A stretch of 64,000 nt of DNA from Actinomycetes bacterium (GCA_025358355.1 JANYJX010000042.1:62001-126000); one strand, 5' to 3'; numbered from the stretch's first letter, positions 17,011 through 27,238 are shown. Translations and numbers: made by a program. The notes: generated by a model not told the origin, from the sequence alone.

Positions 17011-18170
17011 GCTTCCTCTCCCGTCGCGATGTCGAGGGCTGCCGCGCGGGCGCGTCCGGAGATCTCGACGGTCGGCCAGTCTCCCGAGTCGGTGACCTGC
17101 CGAAACTCACCGTCCGAGAGAAGGAATGTGTCCTCGCTCTTCCCTCCGCCGGCGACACTCGGGTTCCAAGCAAGAGCATGGCCCTTTGCGAGCGGAGTGT
17201 CGTACCAAACGCTTGTCGTCTGTGTCGGAACGATCTCGAACTCCCGCTGCCGGTAGCCGATTGGGCCGCCCTGGTAGTGGTCGCGCCACGCATCAGCATG
17301 CCCGGCCGCTGCGTAAGCACGTTCAAGCGCGTGGAGCACGTCGCCGTACGTCGAGCCTACGCGACATGCATCGAGCACCACGCCCTCGATTGCGAGCGCG
17401 GCAGCCTGGGCGGTAGCCACGTTCTCGGGGAGGCGACCGGCAGAGGCGAAGCGCGTTGCCGCTGCGTGGAGACCGCCGCGTTCCGCAACAACCACAGCCA
17501 TTACGAGCCGCTCGATCGGTGCGCCGACGGGGAGTGGGTGACGGAAACGCTCGACCCGCTCGTCGCCACCAACGAAGAGGCAGACGCCGAGGGAACCGAC
17601 CCGCTCCAACCGCTCCGCGGCGCGGGCCTGGACATCGAAGTCGCACTCACCCGGCTGCCAAGAACGGAGGGAGTTCTCGAGCGCGACGACAGCGTCACGG
17701 CCTAGCGTTGCAAGGCGCTCACGCTCGGAAGGGAGCAGCGAGAGGCGGATCGCCACGAGGGCGTCGGCTGCGACTCCGAGCGACTCGTCGTCGCTGACGA
17801 TGTCGTCGTGCGTCGATCCCGCAAGCTCTGCGGCCGCTGTCGCAAGCCCGTCTGGCTGATACCAGGCGATGCCTTCGAGCGGGAGACCAAGCGCTGCGAG
17901 CGGCTCGCGAAGGCGCGGCAACTCGACGTTCGTCGTGAGGCCGGTGACCTCGTCGGCTGTGACGACGATCCAGAGCGGGCTACTGGGATTCCCTCGCTCG
18001 ATCGGGTTCGTGATCCCCGCAGTCAGCCAGGCGACGGATCCCGATTGCGTCAGCACGGCGGCTTGTGCGTTCCGCGTGGCGAGCACCTCGCGAACGCGAG
18101 CGATCTTCGCCTCGACCTCGGCCCGCGCTACCGCTTCCAAGTGTTCGGTTCTCGCGAACACTGTTTCCAC
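17007..18170 (-). CDS. M24/creatinase-like pita-bread protein, metal site degenerate
   Basis: A 387-residue two-domain protein. The N-terminal creatinase-type domain (LTQSGSVAWLTAGI) is followed by a pita-bread domain with HYQGGPIGYRQREFE and GHALAWNPSVAGGGKSEDTFLL. In metal-dependent M24 peptidases two Asp ligands lie in a D-x-G..D-x-TR stretch; the equivalent AVVVAERGGLHAAATRF has none. That favours a creatinase-like or otherwise non-metallo hydrolase over an aminopeptidase. It is the first gene of the minus-strand transport operon and diverges from the IclR gene. Confidence 0.68.
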   Translation of the reverse strand: METVFARTEHLEAVARAEVEAKIARVREVLATRNAQAAVLTQSGSVAWLTAGITNPIERGNPSSPLWIVVTADEVTGLTTNVELPRLREPLAALGLPLEGIAWYQPDGLATAAAELAGSTHDDIVSDDESLGVAADALVAIRLSLLPSERERLATLGRDAVVALENSLRSWQPGECDFDVQARAAERLERVGSLGVCLFVGGDERVERFRHPLPVGAPIERLVMAVVVAERGGLHAAATRFASAGRLPENVATAQAAALAIEGVVLDACRVGSTYGDVLHALERAYAAAGHADAWRDHYQGGPIGYRQREFEIVPTQTTSVWYDTPLAKGHALAWNPSVAGGGKSEDTFLLSDGEFRQVTDSGDWPTVEISGRARAAALDIATGEEA

Positions 18171-18200
18171 GCGTGAACGGTCTCACGAATGCGTATCCCG

Positions 18201-18259
18201 TGTCAACACTGGACAGCATGGTGACAGGGGGCCTAGTGTTCGCATTTCGCCCATGCTGT
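18201..18259. promoter_or_regulatory. Divergent control region between creatinase-like and IclR genes
   Basis: The 108-base gap holds a perfect 9-base inverted repeat, ACAGCATGG (18213-18221) and CCATGCTGT (18251-18259), a candidate operator for the adjacent IclR protein. It also holds a minus-strand TTGACA (18206-18201), a possible -35 for the transport operon. No convincing -10 is seen for either. Confidence 0.4.
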
Positions 18260-18278
18260 TCTGTGACACCGAACGCCG

Positions 18279-19103
18279 ATGAGCGTCGAAGAGCGGTACC
18301 GCGTTCAGAGCGTCGAGCGCGCATTCGGCCTGCTCGAGGCCCTCGCCGATGCCGGTGCCGAGGGCTTGACCGTCTCCGATCTAGGCCGCGCTGTTGGCGT
18401 CTCCAAGAGTGCCACGTACTCGATCCTCCAGACGATGCTGGCGCACGGATTCGTCGCCGACCGTGGCAGCGGGATGTCGCGGCGCTACCGCCTCGGGATG
18501 GCGCTCGCGCGACTCGGCGATGTGGTCGTCTCGCAGATTGCTCTGCGCGATGTGGTGATGCCGATCTTGCGCTTCCTGACGACCGAGACGGCTCTGACAT
18601 CGCGGGTGGCGGTGCTCGACGCGCCGCACGCGATCGTGATCGGGCGTGTGGATGTTCCGAACAGCACCGTTCGCTTCGCCGCCAGCCTCGGCAAGCGCGA
18701 GCACCTCCATAGCTCGGCCGTGGGCAAGGCGATGCTGGCCACTCTTCCGGTATCGGCGGTTCGCGCGATCGTCGACGAGGCCGGTTTGCCGAGCAAGACG
18801 AGTCGCACGATCACCGATGTCGATGCGCTTCTCGGCGAGCTCGTCCTGATCGCCGACCGTGGGTATGCCGTCGATGACGAGGAAGACTCGGACGGCGTCT
18901 TCTGCATCGGCGCCTCGATCCGTGATCACACCGGTGACTGCATCGGAGCAATCAGCGTCACCGGGATCAAGCTCGATCTGCCAGCCTGGCGCATCCACCA
19001 GATCGGCGAGACAGTGGCCGGACACGCCGCAAGGGTCTCGGAGCAGCTCGGCGCGCCACGCGTCGGAGCTCTCGGCTTTGCCACGTCGGAGTCGAGCGGA
19101 TGA
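18279..19103 (+). CDS. IclR family transcriptional regulator
   Basis: A 274-residue regulator. The N-terminal winged helix-turn-helix (RAFGLLEALADAG..VSDLGRAVGVSKSATYSILQTM) is followed by the IclR effector domain (KREHLHSSAVGKAMLATLP; DEEDSDGVFCIGASIRDHTGDCIGAISVTG). It likely senses a small carboxylate or sugar acid and controls the divergent transport operon and its own operon. The stop overlaps the MDR gene start by ATGA (19100-19103), tying regulator, dehydrogenase and ATPase into one transcript. Confidence 0.93.
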   Translation: MSVEERYRVQSVERAFGLLEALADAGAEGLTVSDLGRAVGVSKSATYSILQTMLAHGFVADRGSGMSRRYRLGMALARLGDVVVSQIALRDVVMPILRFLTTETALTSRVAVLDAPHAIVIGRVDVPNSTVRFAASLGKREHLHSSAVGKAMLATLPVSAVRAIVDEAGLPSKTSRTITDVDALLGELVLIADRGYAVDDEEDSDGVFCIGASIRDHTGDCIGAISVTGIKLDLPAWRIHQIGETVAGHAARVSEQLGAPRVGALGFATSESSG

Positions 19104-20121
19104 CCCGCCGCGCGCTCGTCGTGTCGCAGCCTGGCGTGATTGGCATCCTCGAACGACCGACGCTCGCACCCGGGCCAGAGGAGGTCGTCGTTCGGCCCGC
19201 CTATTGCGGCCTGTGCGGTACCGACCTCGAGCTGAGGCAGGGAGATGTCGATCCCGCGTTCGTCACGTATCCGCTCACGCTCGGGCACGAGTGGTCGGGA
19301 ACCGTCGAGGCGGTCGGCGACGGCGTACGGCACGTCACGCCCGGCGACCGCTGCGTCGCCGAGTGCATTGTCCCCTGCGGGCAGTGCGAGAACTGTCTCG
19401 AAGGGCAGACCAACACCTGTGAGGTCTACGACGAGCTCGGCTTTACGCGTGAGGGTGGCGCCAGCGATCAGGTTGTCGTGCCGGCGAGGCTCGTACACAG
19501 GCTCGCCGACGGAGTTGGACTCCTCGACGCGGCGCTCGTCGAGCCCTCGTCGGTTGTGTTCCGCGGGCTGGAGAAGGCAGCTCCGCGGCCCGGCGGGCGG
19601 GTCGTTGTCATCGGCGACGGCACGATTGCGCTTCTTGCTGCGCATCTCATTGGGCTCTGGTCGCCACGCGAAGTTGTGCTCGTGGGGCGACGCGCCGAGC
19701 AGGAGGAGCTCGCGCTCGCCGTTGGCGCAACCCACTTCACAACAGACGATGCCGAGGCGTCTAACGCTGATCTCGCGATCGAGGCGGTCGGGGCGACGGT
19801 GGCGATCGAAACGGCGATCCGCGCCACGCGACGTGGCGGGACCGTCGTCTTGTTGGGTCTGCCTCCGACCGGGCAGACTGTCGAGCTCCCGGCCGACCTG
19901 CTCGTGAACAACGACCTGACGTTGGCAGCGAGCTTCGGCTACACCTCGGCAGCATGGGCTCGGGTGGTCGATCTGCTCAGTGCCGGGAAGATCGCGCCTG
20001 GTCGTCTCGTCACGCATCGATTCCCTCTAGAGCGCTTCGAGGACGCCTTCGCTGTCCTCGCGGCACCGTCGGGAACGCGCGGCAAGGTGCTTCTCGACAT
20101 CGCTGAGGAGGCGACCAACTG

Positions 20122-20122
<1 letters not shown>
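19100..20122 (+). CDS. Zinc-dependent MDR alcohol/polyol dehydrogenase
   Basis: A 340-residue medium-chain dehydrogenase. Catalytic zinc ligands are Cys39 (CGLCGTD) with His63-Glu64 (GHEWSG). The structural zinc cysteines are all present (Cys93, 96, 99, 107 in PCGQCENCLEGQTNTC). The Rossmann segment VVVIGDGTIALLAAHLIGL lacks the usual GxGxxG pattern in strict form (GDGTIA). It belongs to the threonine/sorbitol-dehydrogenase group. It probably oxidises the imported sugar or polyol, feeding the lactonase/dehydratase. It overlaps the ATPase gene by TGATG. Confidence 0.92.
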
Positions 20123-21288
<1,166 letters not shown>

Positions 21289-21294
21289 GTCGGG

Positions 21295-23046
21295 CTACCA
21301 GCCGCCGACCCAGCCGTGCAGCAGACCGAGCGGCTCGCTCTCCGCCGGTTCGCCGGGCCGCGCCCGCAAGAAGTCGAAGTCGCAGCCTTCGTTCGCCTGC
21401 AAGACGTGGTCGAGGTACAGCGCGCCGTAGCCGCGACGGTAGGAAGGCTCTTTCGGCTCGACCTCGTCCAGCCGGCGGCCGATCTCACTCGCGGGTAGAT
21501 CGAGATCGAGCCGGCGCGCCTCGACGTCGAGGACAATCGGGTCGCCATTGCGCACCACTGCAAGCGGTCCACCGGCCGCCGACTCGGGCGCGACGTGGAG
21601 GACGACCGTGCCAAAAGCGGTGCCACTCATCCTCGCGTCCGACACCCGAACGATGTCGGTGATCCCCTGCCGCAAGAGCTTGGCGGGAATCGGGATCTGG
21701 CCCCACTCCGGCATTCCGGGGCCGCCCTTCGGCCCGGAGTTCCTCAAGACGAGGACCGATTGGGGAGTGACGTCGAGCCCCGGGTCGTCGATGCGCGCCT
21801 GCACGTCGTAGACGTCCTCGAACACGACGGCCGTACCGCGGTGACGGAAGAGCGAGGGGGAGGCTGCGCTTCGTTTCAGGAGCGCGCCGTCCGGTGCCAG
21901 GGTGCCTCGAAGGACTGCGATCCCACCTTCGGCGGCCAGCGGCGTCGCGCACGCCGCGATCACCGCGCGGTCGAGCACCTCGGCGCCCGCGATCTCCTCG
22001 CCCAGCACTCGGCCGGTGACCGTTCCTGCATTGCCGTCGACGAGCGCGCCCAACTCTCGCAAGACAGCCGGGATGCCTCCCGCGTGATGAAGTCGCTCGA
22101 ACAGGTGCTCCCCCGATGGGCGAACGTTGGCAAGCAGCGGCGTTCGCCGAGACAACTCGTCGAAGCGGTCGAGAGTCAGTGGCACGCCCACGCGCCCCGC
22201 CAAAGCAAGCAGGTGCACGACAGCGTTGGTTCCGCCCCCGAGCGCCATCAGCAGAGTGATCGCGTTGTCGAACGCTGGCGCGGTGAGGATCTCGGCTGGC
22301 CGAAGTTCCTCCCGCGCTAGCGCGACTGCGCGGGCTCCCGTCGCCTCTGCCGCACGATGCCGCGCCGCGTCGACGGCGGGGATGGTTGCCGTCCCAGGAA
22401 GGCACATCCCGAGCGCCTCGACCAGCGAGGTCATCGTCGATGCCGTGCCCATCTCGTTGCAGTGGCCGTACGACGGCGTCGCGGCGGCCTCGAGCTCGTC
22501 GAACTCCGCGTCCGTCATTCGGCCGGCGCGTAGCTCGTCCACGTAGTGCCAGAGGTCGGTGCCTCCGCCGAGCTCTCGACCGCGAAACACCGCCGGCTGG
22601 GCCGGGCCGCCGGTGACCATGATCGCGGGCACGTTCGCACTGGCGGCGCCCATCAGCTGCGCGGGAACGGTCTTGTCGCAGCCGCCGAGAAGGACAACGG
22701 CGTCGATTGGATATCCCCGGATGCACTCCTCGACGTCCATCGCCATCAGGTTCCGGAAGAGCATCGCCGAGGGCTTCATGAGGTTTTCGCCCAGTGAGAT
22801 GGTCGGGAACTCAAGCGGGAGTCCTCCGGCGAGCAGGACACCGCGCTTCACTGATTCGGCAAGCCCACGGAAATGCAGGTTGCAGTTGACGAGCTCCGAC
22901 CAGGAGTTGCAGATGCCGACGACCGGCCGCCCGTCCAGCGCTGCACGCGAGATCCCCTCGGCGTGGATCGATGCGCGATGGATGAAACCGGCGAGGTCGC
23001 GCTGTCCGAACCATTGCGCACTACGGAGGCGTTTGCTGTCGGTCAC
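21295..23046 (-). CDS. IlvD/Edd family dehydratase (sugar-acid dehydratase likely)
   Basis: A 583-residue Fe-S dehydratase. Three cluster cysteines are visible: Cys46 (VGICNSWSEL), Cys123 (LGGCDKTVPAQ) and Cys196 (YGHCNEMGTASTM). The WFGQRDLAGFIHRA start and C-terminal YLDHVLQANEGCDFDFL match the sugar-acid (arabinonate/xylonate/gluconate-type) branch rather than biosynthetic IlvD. It would convert an aldonate to a 2-keto-3-deoxy acid. It diverges from the RraA-type gene across 21 bases and converges on the ATPase gene. Confidence 0.9.
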   Translation of the reverse strand: MTDSKRLRSAQWFGQRDLAGFIHRASIHAEGISRAALDGRPVVGICNSWSELVNCNLHFRGLAESVKRGVLLAGGLPLEFPTISLGENLMKPSAMLFRNLMAMDVEECIRGYPIDAVVLLGGCDKTVPAQLMGAASANVPAIMVTGGPAQPAVFRGRELGGGTDLWHYVDELRAGRMTDAEFDELEAAATPSYGHCNEMGTASTMTSLVEALGMCLPGTATIPAVDAARHRAAEATGARAVALAREELRPAEILTAPAFDNAITLLMALGGGTNAVVHLLALAGRVGVPLTLDRFDELSRRTPLLANVRPSGEHLFERLHHAGGIPAVLRELGALVDGNAGTVTGRVLGEEIAGAEVLDRAVIAACATPLAAEGGIAVLRGTLAPDGALLKRSAASPSLFRHRGTAVVFEDVYDVQARIDDPGLDVTPQSVLVLRNSGPKGGPGMPEWGQIPIPAKLLRQGITDIVRVSDARMSGTAFGTVVLHVAPESAAGGPLAVVRNGDPIVLDVEARRLDLDLPASEIGRRLDEVEPKEPSYRRGYGALYLDHVLQANEGCDFDFLRARPGEPAESEPLGLLHGWVGGW

Positions 23047-23059
23047 CGGTGCTTAGAAT
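23033..23059 (+). promoter_or_regulatory. Putative promoter of the RraA-type gene
   Basis: TTGCTG (23033-23038) and TAGAAT (23054-23059) are spaced 15 bases apart, and the TTG start codon follows after 8 bases. The region overlaps the 5' end of the divergent dehydratase gene. Confidence 0.4.
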
Positions 23060-23067
23060 ACGGCGCC

Positions 23068-23721
23068 TTGACCAGCCTCGATCTTGTCGACCGCCTCGGG
23101 CTCCTACACCCGGCCGTCGTCTCCGACTGTCTTGACCGGATCGGGATGCGCGATCGCGTGCTAGCGCCGCGGATTCGACCGCTGTCGCCGGATGCGAAAG
23201 TGGCGGGCGTCGCGCGAACCGTGCGATGCGTCGCGGTCGACCGAGTCCCCGATGATCGCGACGACTGGTACCGGGGAGAGCTCGCCGCTGTCGACGCTCT
23301 CGGCCCCGGGGACGTCATGGTCGTCTCGACGTGTGAGGGCTCCTACTGGGGCGAGTTGCTTGCGACTGCGGCGCGGAGTCGAGGTGCACACGGCATCGTG
23401 GCCGACGCCTACGCCCGCGACACGCTAGCGCTGATCGCGATGGGCTTCCCGTCGTTCGTGGCGGGGATCCACTGTGCCGACTCTCTCGGCCGGATCGACG
23501 TGCAGACGTCTGGAGTCGACATCATGTGTGGCGGCGTGGCCGTGACAGACGGCGACCTCATACTCGGCGATCACGACGGCGTGGTCGTCGTCCCTGCGGC
23601 AGTAGCCGAGAAGGTGATCGCGCTGGCGGAGGAGAAAGTCTCGGGCGAGAGCCTTGTCCGGCAGAAGCTCGAGGAGGGCATGCCGGTGGCCGAAGCGTTC
23701 CGGCGCTACGGCGTGATCTGA
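23068..23721 (+). CDS. RraA/HMG-aldolase family protein (4-hydroxy-2-oxoacid aldolase-like)
   Basis: A 217-residue protein in the length range of the RraA superfamily. The substrate-site motif is GIVADAYARDT (Arg117, Asp118), preceded by GDVMVVSTCEG, followed by GVAVTDGDLILGDHDGVVVVP. Known members are class II aldolases or RNase E regulators; in this sugar-acid locus the aldolase role (cleaving the keto-deoxy acid to pyruvate or oxaloacetate plus an aldehyde) is the likely one. The TTG at 23068 is chosen because homology begins there and a -10 hexamer lies just upstream; an open stretch further upstream runs antisense to the dehydratase. Confidence 0.85.
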   Translation: MTSLDLVDRLGLLHPAVVSDCLDRIGMRDRVLAPRIRPLSPDAKVAGVARTVRCVAVDRVPDDRDDWYRGELAAVDALGPGDVMVVSTCEGSYWGELLATAARSRGAHGIVADAYARDTLALIAMGFPSFVAGIHCADSLGRIDVQTSGVDIMCGGVAVTDGDLILGDHDGVVVVPAAVAEKVIALAEEKVSGESLVRQKLEEGMPVAEAFRRYGVI

Positions 23722-23796
23722 CCACGAGCATCGAGTGGCTTCGGCTCGATGGCATGCGCGACGGTCACGCTAGGCCGATGACTAGCGAACGACTAG

Positions 23797-23926
23797 CCGC
23801 TCTTCAACAACAACTAAAGATGACTTCGCACCGCGGAGCGCCGTAATCTTCCGTGGCCTACTCGACGAAGCGGGAATCAACGCCGCGGAGAATCGAGCCC
23901 CGCCGGAACGGCCAACGCCGTTTAGC
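23797..23926 (+). pseudogene. 3' remnant of a DUF72 gene
   Basis: From GCTCTTCAACAACAAC to the end at CCGTTTAG the stretch aligns base by base with the last ~42 codons of the intact DUF72 gene (11882-12012); the string AAAGATGACTTCGCACCGCG is identical in both. A changed base creates a stop (AACTAAAGATG against AACAAAGATG). With 9482-9588 it forms the two ends of one dead gene, now 14.2 kb apart. Confidence 0.85.
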
Positions 23927-23963
23927 CTTGAGACAACTCGGCACACGACGGTAGAGTCGCGCC

Positions 23964-24650
23964 GTGCGCGTGCTCTCGATCGTCCACCACGAGCTGACCG
24001 ACGGCGGCGTCTTCGACCACACCGCCGACGAGCTCGGCCACACCGTCGCGCACTGGCTCCCCTCGGCCGACGGCGCCGCGCCAACCACACCCGCAAACTA
24101 CGACGCGATCATGGTCTTCGGCGGAGCGATGCACCCGGATCAGGACGACGCCCATCCGTGGCTCGCGCCCGAAGTCGAGTTTCTCCAGCAAGCGCTGGAC
24201 GCACGCGTGCCGGTGCTCGGCGTGTGCCTCGGCGCGCAGCTGCTCGCGCGCGCGGCAGGCGCAACGGTCGGCCCGGCGGACACCTCAGAGGTCGGCTGGG
24301 TCGAAGTCGAGCTAACAGCAGCCGGCCACGCCGACCCCGTGCTCTCCACCCTTCCCTCCCGGATCGACGCGTTCCAATGGCACCACTACACGTTCGGTCT
24401 TCCGGAAGCCGCAACTGAGCTCGCGACCAGCGCCGCCGCCCGGCAGGCGTTCGCCCTCGGCAGCCACGCCTGGGGAATCCAGTTTCACGCCGAAGTGACC
24501 CGCGAGATGATCTCGAGCTGGGCCCACGCTGGAGAAGACGACCTTCCGGGCACACCCGCAGAGTTGCTCGCGCAAACGGACGGCCTGATCGCAACGTGGA
24601 ACGACGCTGGCCGCCGACTCTGCTCGGCGTTCCTCGCGACCGCCGGTTAA
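23964..24650 (+). CDS. Class I glutamine amidotransferase-like protein
   Basis: A 228-residue stand-alone GATase1 domain. The nucleophile is Cys88 in GVCLGAQLLA; the His/Glu pair is His175/Glu177 in WGIQFHAEVT; FGGAMHPDQD is the oxyanion-side loop. Such free-standing proteins (GMP-synthase-glutaminase-like) have varied acceptors, so the substrate is not assigned. TAGAGT (23952-23957) lies six bases before the GTG start, implying a leaderless message. It converges with the rhodanese gene with a 4-base overlap. Confidence 0.9.
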   Translation: MRVLSIVHHELTDGGVFDHTADELGHTVAHWLPSADGAAPTTPANYDAIMVFGGAMHPDQDDAHPWLAPEVEFLQQALDARVPVLGVCLGAQLLARAAGATVGPADTSEVGWVEVELTAAGHADPVLSTLPSRIDAFQWHHYTFGLPEAATELATSAAARQAFALGSHAWGIQFHAEVTREMISSWAHAGEDDLPGTPAELLAQTDGLIATWNDAGRRLCSAFLATAG

Positions 24651-25006
24651 CCGTCAGCCGGCGCGGGCACCGCGTGCGACCACTCGTGCCACGAACCGAC
24701 GTAGTTCCGCGCCGCGTAGCCCGCATCGCGCAGGATCTCGGCCGCCCAAGCCGACCGGCTCCCGGAGTGGCAGTACGCCGCAATCTCCGCGCCCGGCTCC
24801 AGCGCGACAAGCGCCCGCACCTCGTCAGCCGAGCCGCACGACGCGAGATCCTGCACATCGAGATGCCGCGCACCGGGAATGTGCCCCTGCCGCCCACAGC
24901 AGCCGTACCCTGCCTCGCCCGAGAACTCGCCGCCGCCACGAACGTCGAGAACCGTCAGCGCCTCATCGTCGAGCCGCCCGGCCAGCTCGTCGCGCGCGAT
25001 CTCCAT
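24647..25006 (-). CDS. Rhodanese-domain sulfurtransferase
   Basis: A 119-residue single rhodanese domain: TVLDVRGGGEFSGE, GHIPGARHLDV, and the active-site loop AYCHSGSRSAWAAE with catalytic Cys79. Two adjacent extra cysteines in GYGCCGRQGHIPG (36-37), just before the conserved GHIPGA, are common in some actinobacterial versions and may add a redox or metal role. The ATG overlaps the GST gene stop by one base, so the two form a minus-strand operon. Confidence 0.9.
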   Translation of the reverse strand: MEIARDELAGRLDDEALTVLDVRGGGEFSGEAGYGCCGRQGHIPGARHLDVQDLASCGSADEVRALVALEPGAEIAAYCHSGSRSAWAAEILRDAGYAARNYVGSWHEWSHAVPAPADG

Positions 25007-25587
25007 CAGCGGGCGAACGCGCCGACGACCTCGAGCTCGGCGGCGATCGATGGCCGCCCCTCGAGCCGGTCGAGCCAACCGCGCACCGCAGGGAACGGGT
25101 CGAGCGACACGCCCATCAGCTCTCGCGCGCGCAGTACCCAGGGCACATAGCCGACATCGGCGAGGCCGAACGCGCGGCCCGTTAGGTACGGCACCTGTTC
25201 CAGCATCGCGTCGAGCACGCCGACCGCCTCGTCGAACGCCTCGGCCGCGTCCGCTTCCTTCCGGCGCAGCGCGTAGTACGGGTCGGAGAAATCCTCGTGC
25301 CGAAACACGAGCAGCCGCGCAACCGCGCGCTCGCCCGGATCGGCCGGCAGCAACGGCGGCTCCGGGTAACGCTCCTCGAGGTACTCGGCGATCACGGCCG
25401 ACTCGGGCAACACCCAACCGTCCTCTTCGACGACGGGAACCTTCCCCGACGGGTTCTTTTCGTACAGCCACGCGGGTCGATTGGCGAGATCGATCACGAG
25501 CGTCTCGTGCGGGATGTCCTTCTCGGCAAGCACGATCCGCACGCGCGCGCAGTAGGGGCAACGCGGTGCGTCGTAGAGCGTCAACAT
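25006..25587 (-). CDS. Glutathione S-transferase-fold protein
   Basis: A 193-residue protein: N-terminal thioredoxin fold LYDAPRCPYCARVRIVLAEK with a CPYC motif, NPSGKVPVVEEDGWVLPESAVIAEYLEE (cis-Pro and the Glu-Ser glutathione-type site), then an all-helical domain (LTGRAFGLADVGYVPWVLRA). Actinobacteria usually lack glutathione, so the thiol may be another. TAGCCT (25599-25594) is six bases before the ATG, overlapping the stop of the upstream gene; ACGGAG there could also serve as a ribosome site. Confidence 0.88.
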   Translation of the reverse strand: MLTLYDAPRCPYCARVRIVLAEKDIPHETLVIDLANRPAWLYEKNPSGKVPVVEEDGWVLPESAVIAEYLEERYPEPPLLPADPGERAVARLLVFRHEDFSDPYYALRRKEADAAEAFDEAVGVLDAMLEQVPYLTGRAFGLADVGYVPWVLRARELMGVSLDPFPAVRGWLDRLEGRPSIAAELEVVGAFAR

Positions 25588-25596
25588 CTCCGTAGG

Positions 25597-26578
25597 CTAG
25601 CGATCGAGTGACGGCAGACTCAACGAAGGCAGACCCAGGGCCGCAGCGATCGCCGCCGCGTGTTCGAACGGCGGAGGCAGGTCGGCGGGCGACGTAGCCG
25701 TCCGCGCGGTGGCACGCACCTTGGCCGGGTCGGCGCCCGTCAGTCGCTGCAGCACGGTCGGGTTCGCAGCCAGCGCGATCACCTCGCCGGGCGGCAGCGG
25801 GCCGTGAAACTCGGGCACCGACAGGTACTCGTCGACGATGCTGCCGCGGTCGAGGGCGGTCATCCGGACGACCGCGCCGGCCTCGATCCCGAGAGAGATG
25901 ACGACCGAGCCGAGCCGGTCGGAGAGCTCGCGCGTCAGGCGTCGCAGCGCTGTCGCGTCGCGAGCGGCTGCCTGGTCGCGCACCGCGATCCAGCCGCCGA
26001 CGGGCGCGTCGACGACGACTCCGGGCGAACCGATCCGCGGCGCGAACGCCGACGCGGCACGTTCCACCGCGACATAGTCGTCGGTTTGGACGAACACGAT
26101 GCCAAGCTCGACGCCGGGCGCTGCCGGTTCAAGTCGAGGCGCCAGAGCGGCTAACGGAGCAGTGAGGCCGACGCGGTACTCGCGGAATCCCCACCGCGCG
26201 TACACCGACCTCGCCGCCGAGTTCGAGGTCTGAACATCGAGCTGGACGTGCTCAATGCCGTGCGCCTTCAGCTGCCCGACGACTTCGAGAACAAGCGCGC
26301 GGGCAACGCCGGCGCGACGCGCAGCCGGCACGACGTAGAGATCGGTCAGCTCGCCCGCTCGCGGACCGGCGCGATGACGCGAGCGCGAAACCGGCCGCCG
26401 CGTCGTCGTCACCCACCGCCAGCAGCGCGATCCCGTCGCGAACGAGGTCGGCGATCTCGCGCAACTCCTGCTCAGCGTCGAACTCAACGTGATCCGGCGA
26501 CGGCACTTCGGCGGTGAACTTACGCCAGAGACCGTCCAGCACAGGCAAGTCAGCGGCTGTAGCTACGCGAACGCTCAC
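25597..26578 (-). pseudogene. GNAT acetyltransferase gene with a frameshift
   Basis: The GTG at 26576-26578 opens VSVRVATAADLPVLDGLWRKF..AVGDDDAAAGFALASS, a normal GNAT N-terminus, but that frame is lost near 26385. A frame shifted by one base continues RHRAGPRAGELTDLYVVPAARRAGVARALV with the acetyl-CoA loop and AARSVYARWGFREYR, then an unidentified C-terminal region of about 170 residues. Joined, the two parts make one full-length protein. The start overlaps the HAD-gene stop by GTGA, so the operon arrangement is intact; the shift is either a recent mutation or a base-calling error in GC-rich DNA. Confidence 0.7.
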
Positions 26579-27177
26579 GACGCGATCGTACGCGCCAGCT
26601 CGTGGAAGTCGTGCCACGACTCGTACGGTGCGCCGCGCTCGTCGAGCCAGTCGGCCAGCCAGTCGCGCGCGAAGACGCGGTCGGCGCCGAGCGCCGCGCA
26701 ATAGTCCGAGACGCCGTCGCCGACGAACGTCACCGGCGCGCCGCCGGCGAGCATCGCGCCGCGCTTGCACGCCTCGCCGCAGACCGGGCACGGCCGCGTG
26801 TCGGAGAACACCGCGCGCCAGCCGGCGCCTGTCGGCTCGAGGCGGTTCGCGTGCACGTCGAGCTCGATCCCCTCGCGTGCGAGCAGCGGCTCGATCAGCT
26901 CGTGGAACCCGGCCGAGACAATCGTCGGCTGGTGACACGCCGCCAGCTCGCGAAAACCAGCACGCACCGGCACGGTGTCGAGCAAGTACTCGGTCATCTC
27001 GGCGAGCGTCGCGTCGAGCGTCGCCACCTCCGCCGCGATCACCTGGTGCTGCGTCTGCGTCCGGCCGATCTCGCCGTCGAGCCGGTCGAAGACCGCCTTG
27101 TCGCCGAAACGCAGGACGACGGCGACGAGCGTGTCGCGCTCCGTCACCGTTCCATCCCAATCGAGCACGAGTCGCAC
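26575..27177 (-). CDS. HAD superfamily phosphatase (HAD-IB/MtnX-like)
   Basis: A 200-residue protein starting LVLDWDGTVTERDT: DxDGT motif with nucleophile Asp6 and Asp8. Motif II is IVSAGFHELI and motif IV is VTFVGDGVSDYCAALGAD. An insert CPVCGEACKRG looks like a metal-binding or redox pair. It probably dephosphorylates a small metabolite; the substrate is unknown. It diverges from the PLP decarboxylase gene; CAGACT lies seven bases before its GTG. Confidence 0.85.
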   Translation of the reverse strand: MRLVLDWDGTVTERDTLVAVVLRFGDKAVFDRLDGEIGRTQTQHQVIAAEVATLDATLAEMTEYLLDTVPVRAGFRELAACHQPTIVSAGFHELIEPLLAREGIELDVHANRLEPTGAGWRAVFSDTRPCPVCGEACKRGAMLAGGAPVTFVGDGVSDYCAALGADRVFARDWLADWLDERGAPYESWHDFHELARTIAS

Positions 27178-27238
27178 GCCGCCGAGTCTGCCTCGCCGCG
27201 TCGATCTCCCGTCGCCGCAACCGCTCTACACTCGTGCC

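Noticed and set aside
22873-23067. Longer N-terminus for the RraA-type protein
   Set aside because: The extra 65 codons are antisense to the start of the dehydratase gene and lack family similarity; the TTG at 23068 has a -10 hexamer in front.
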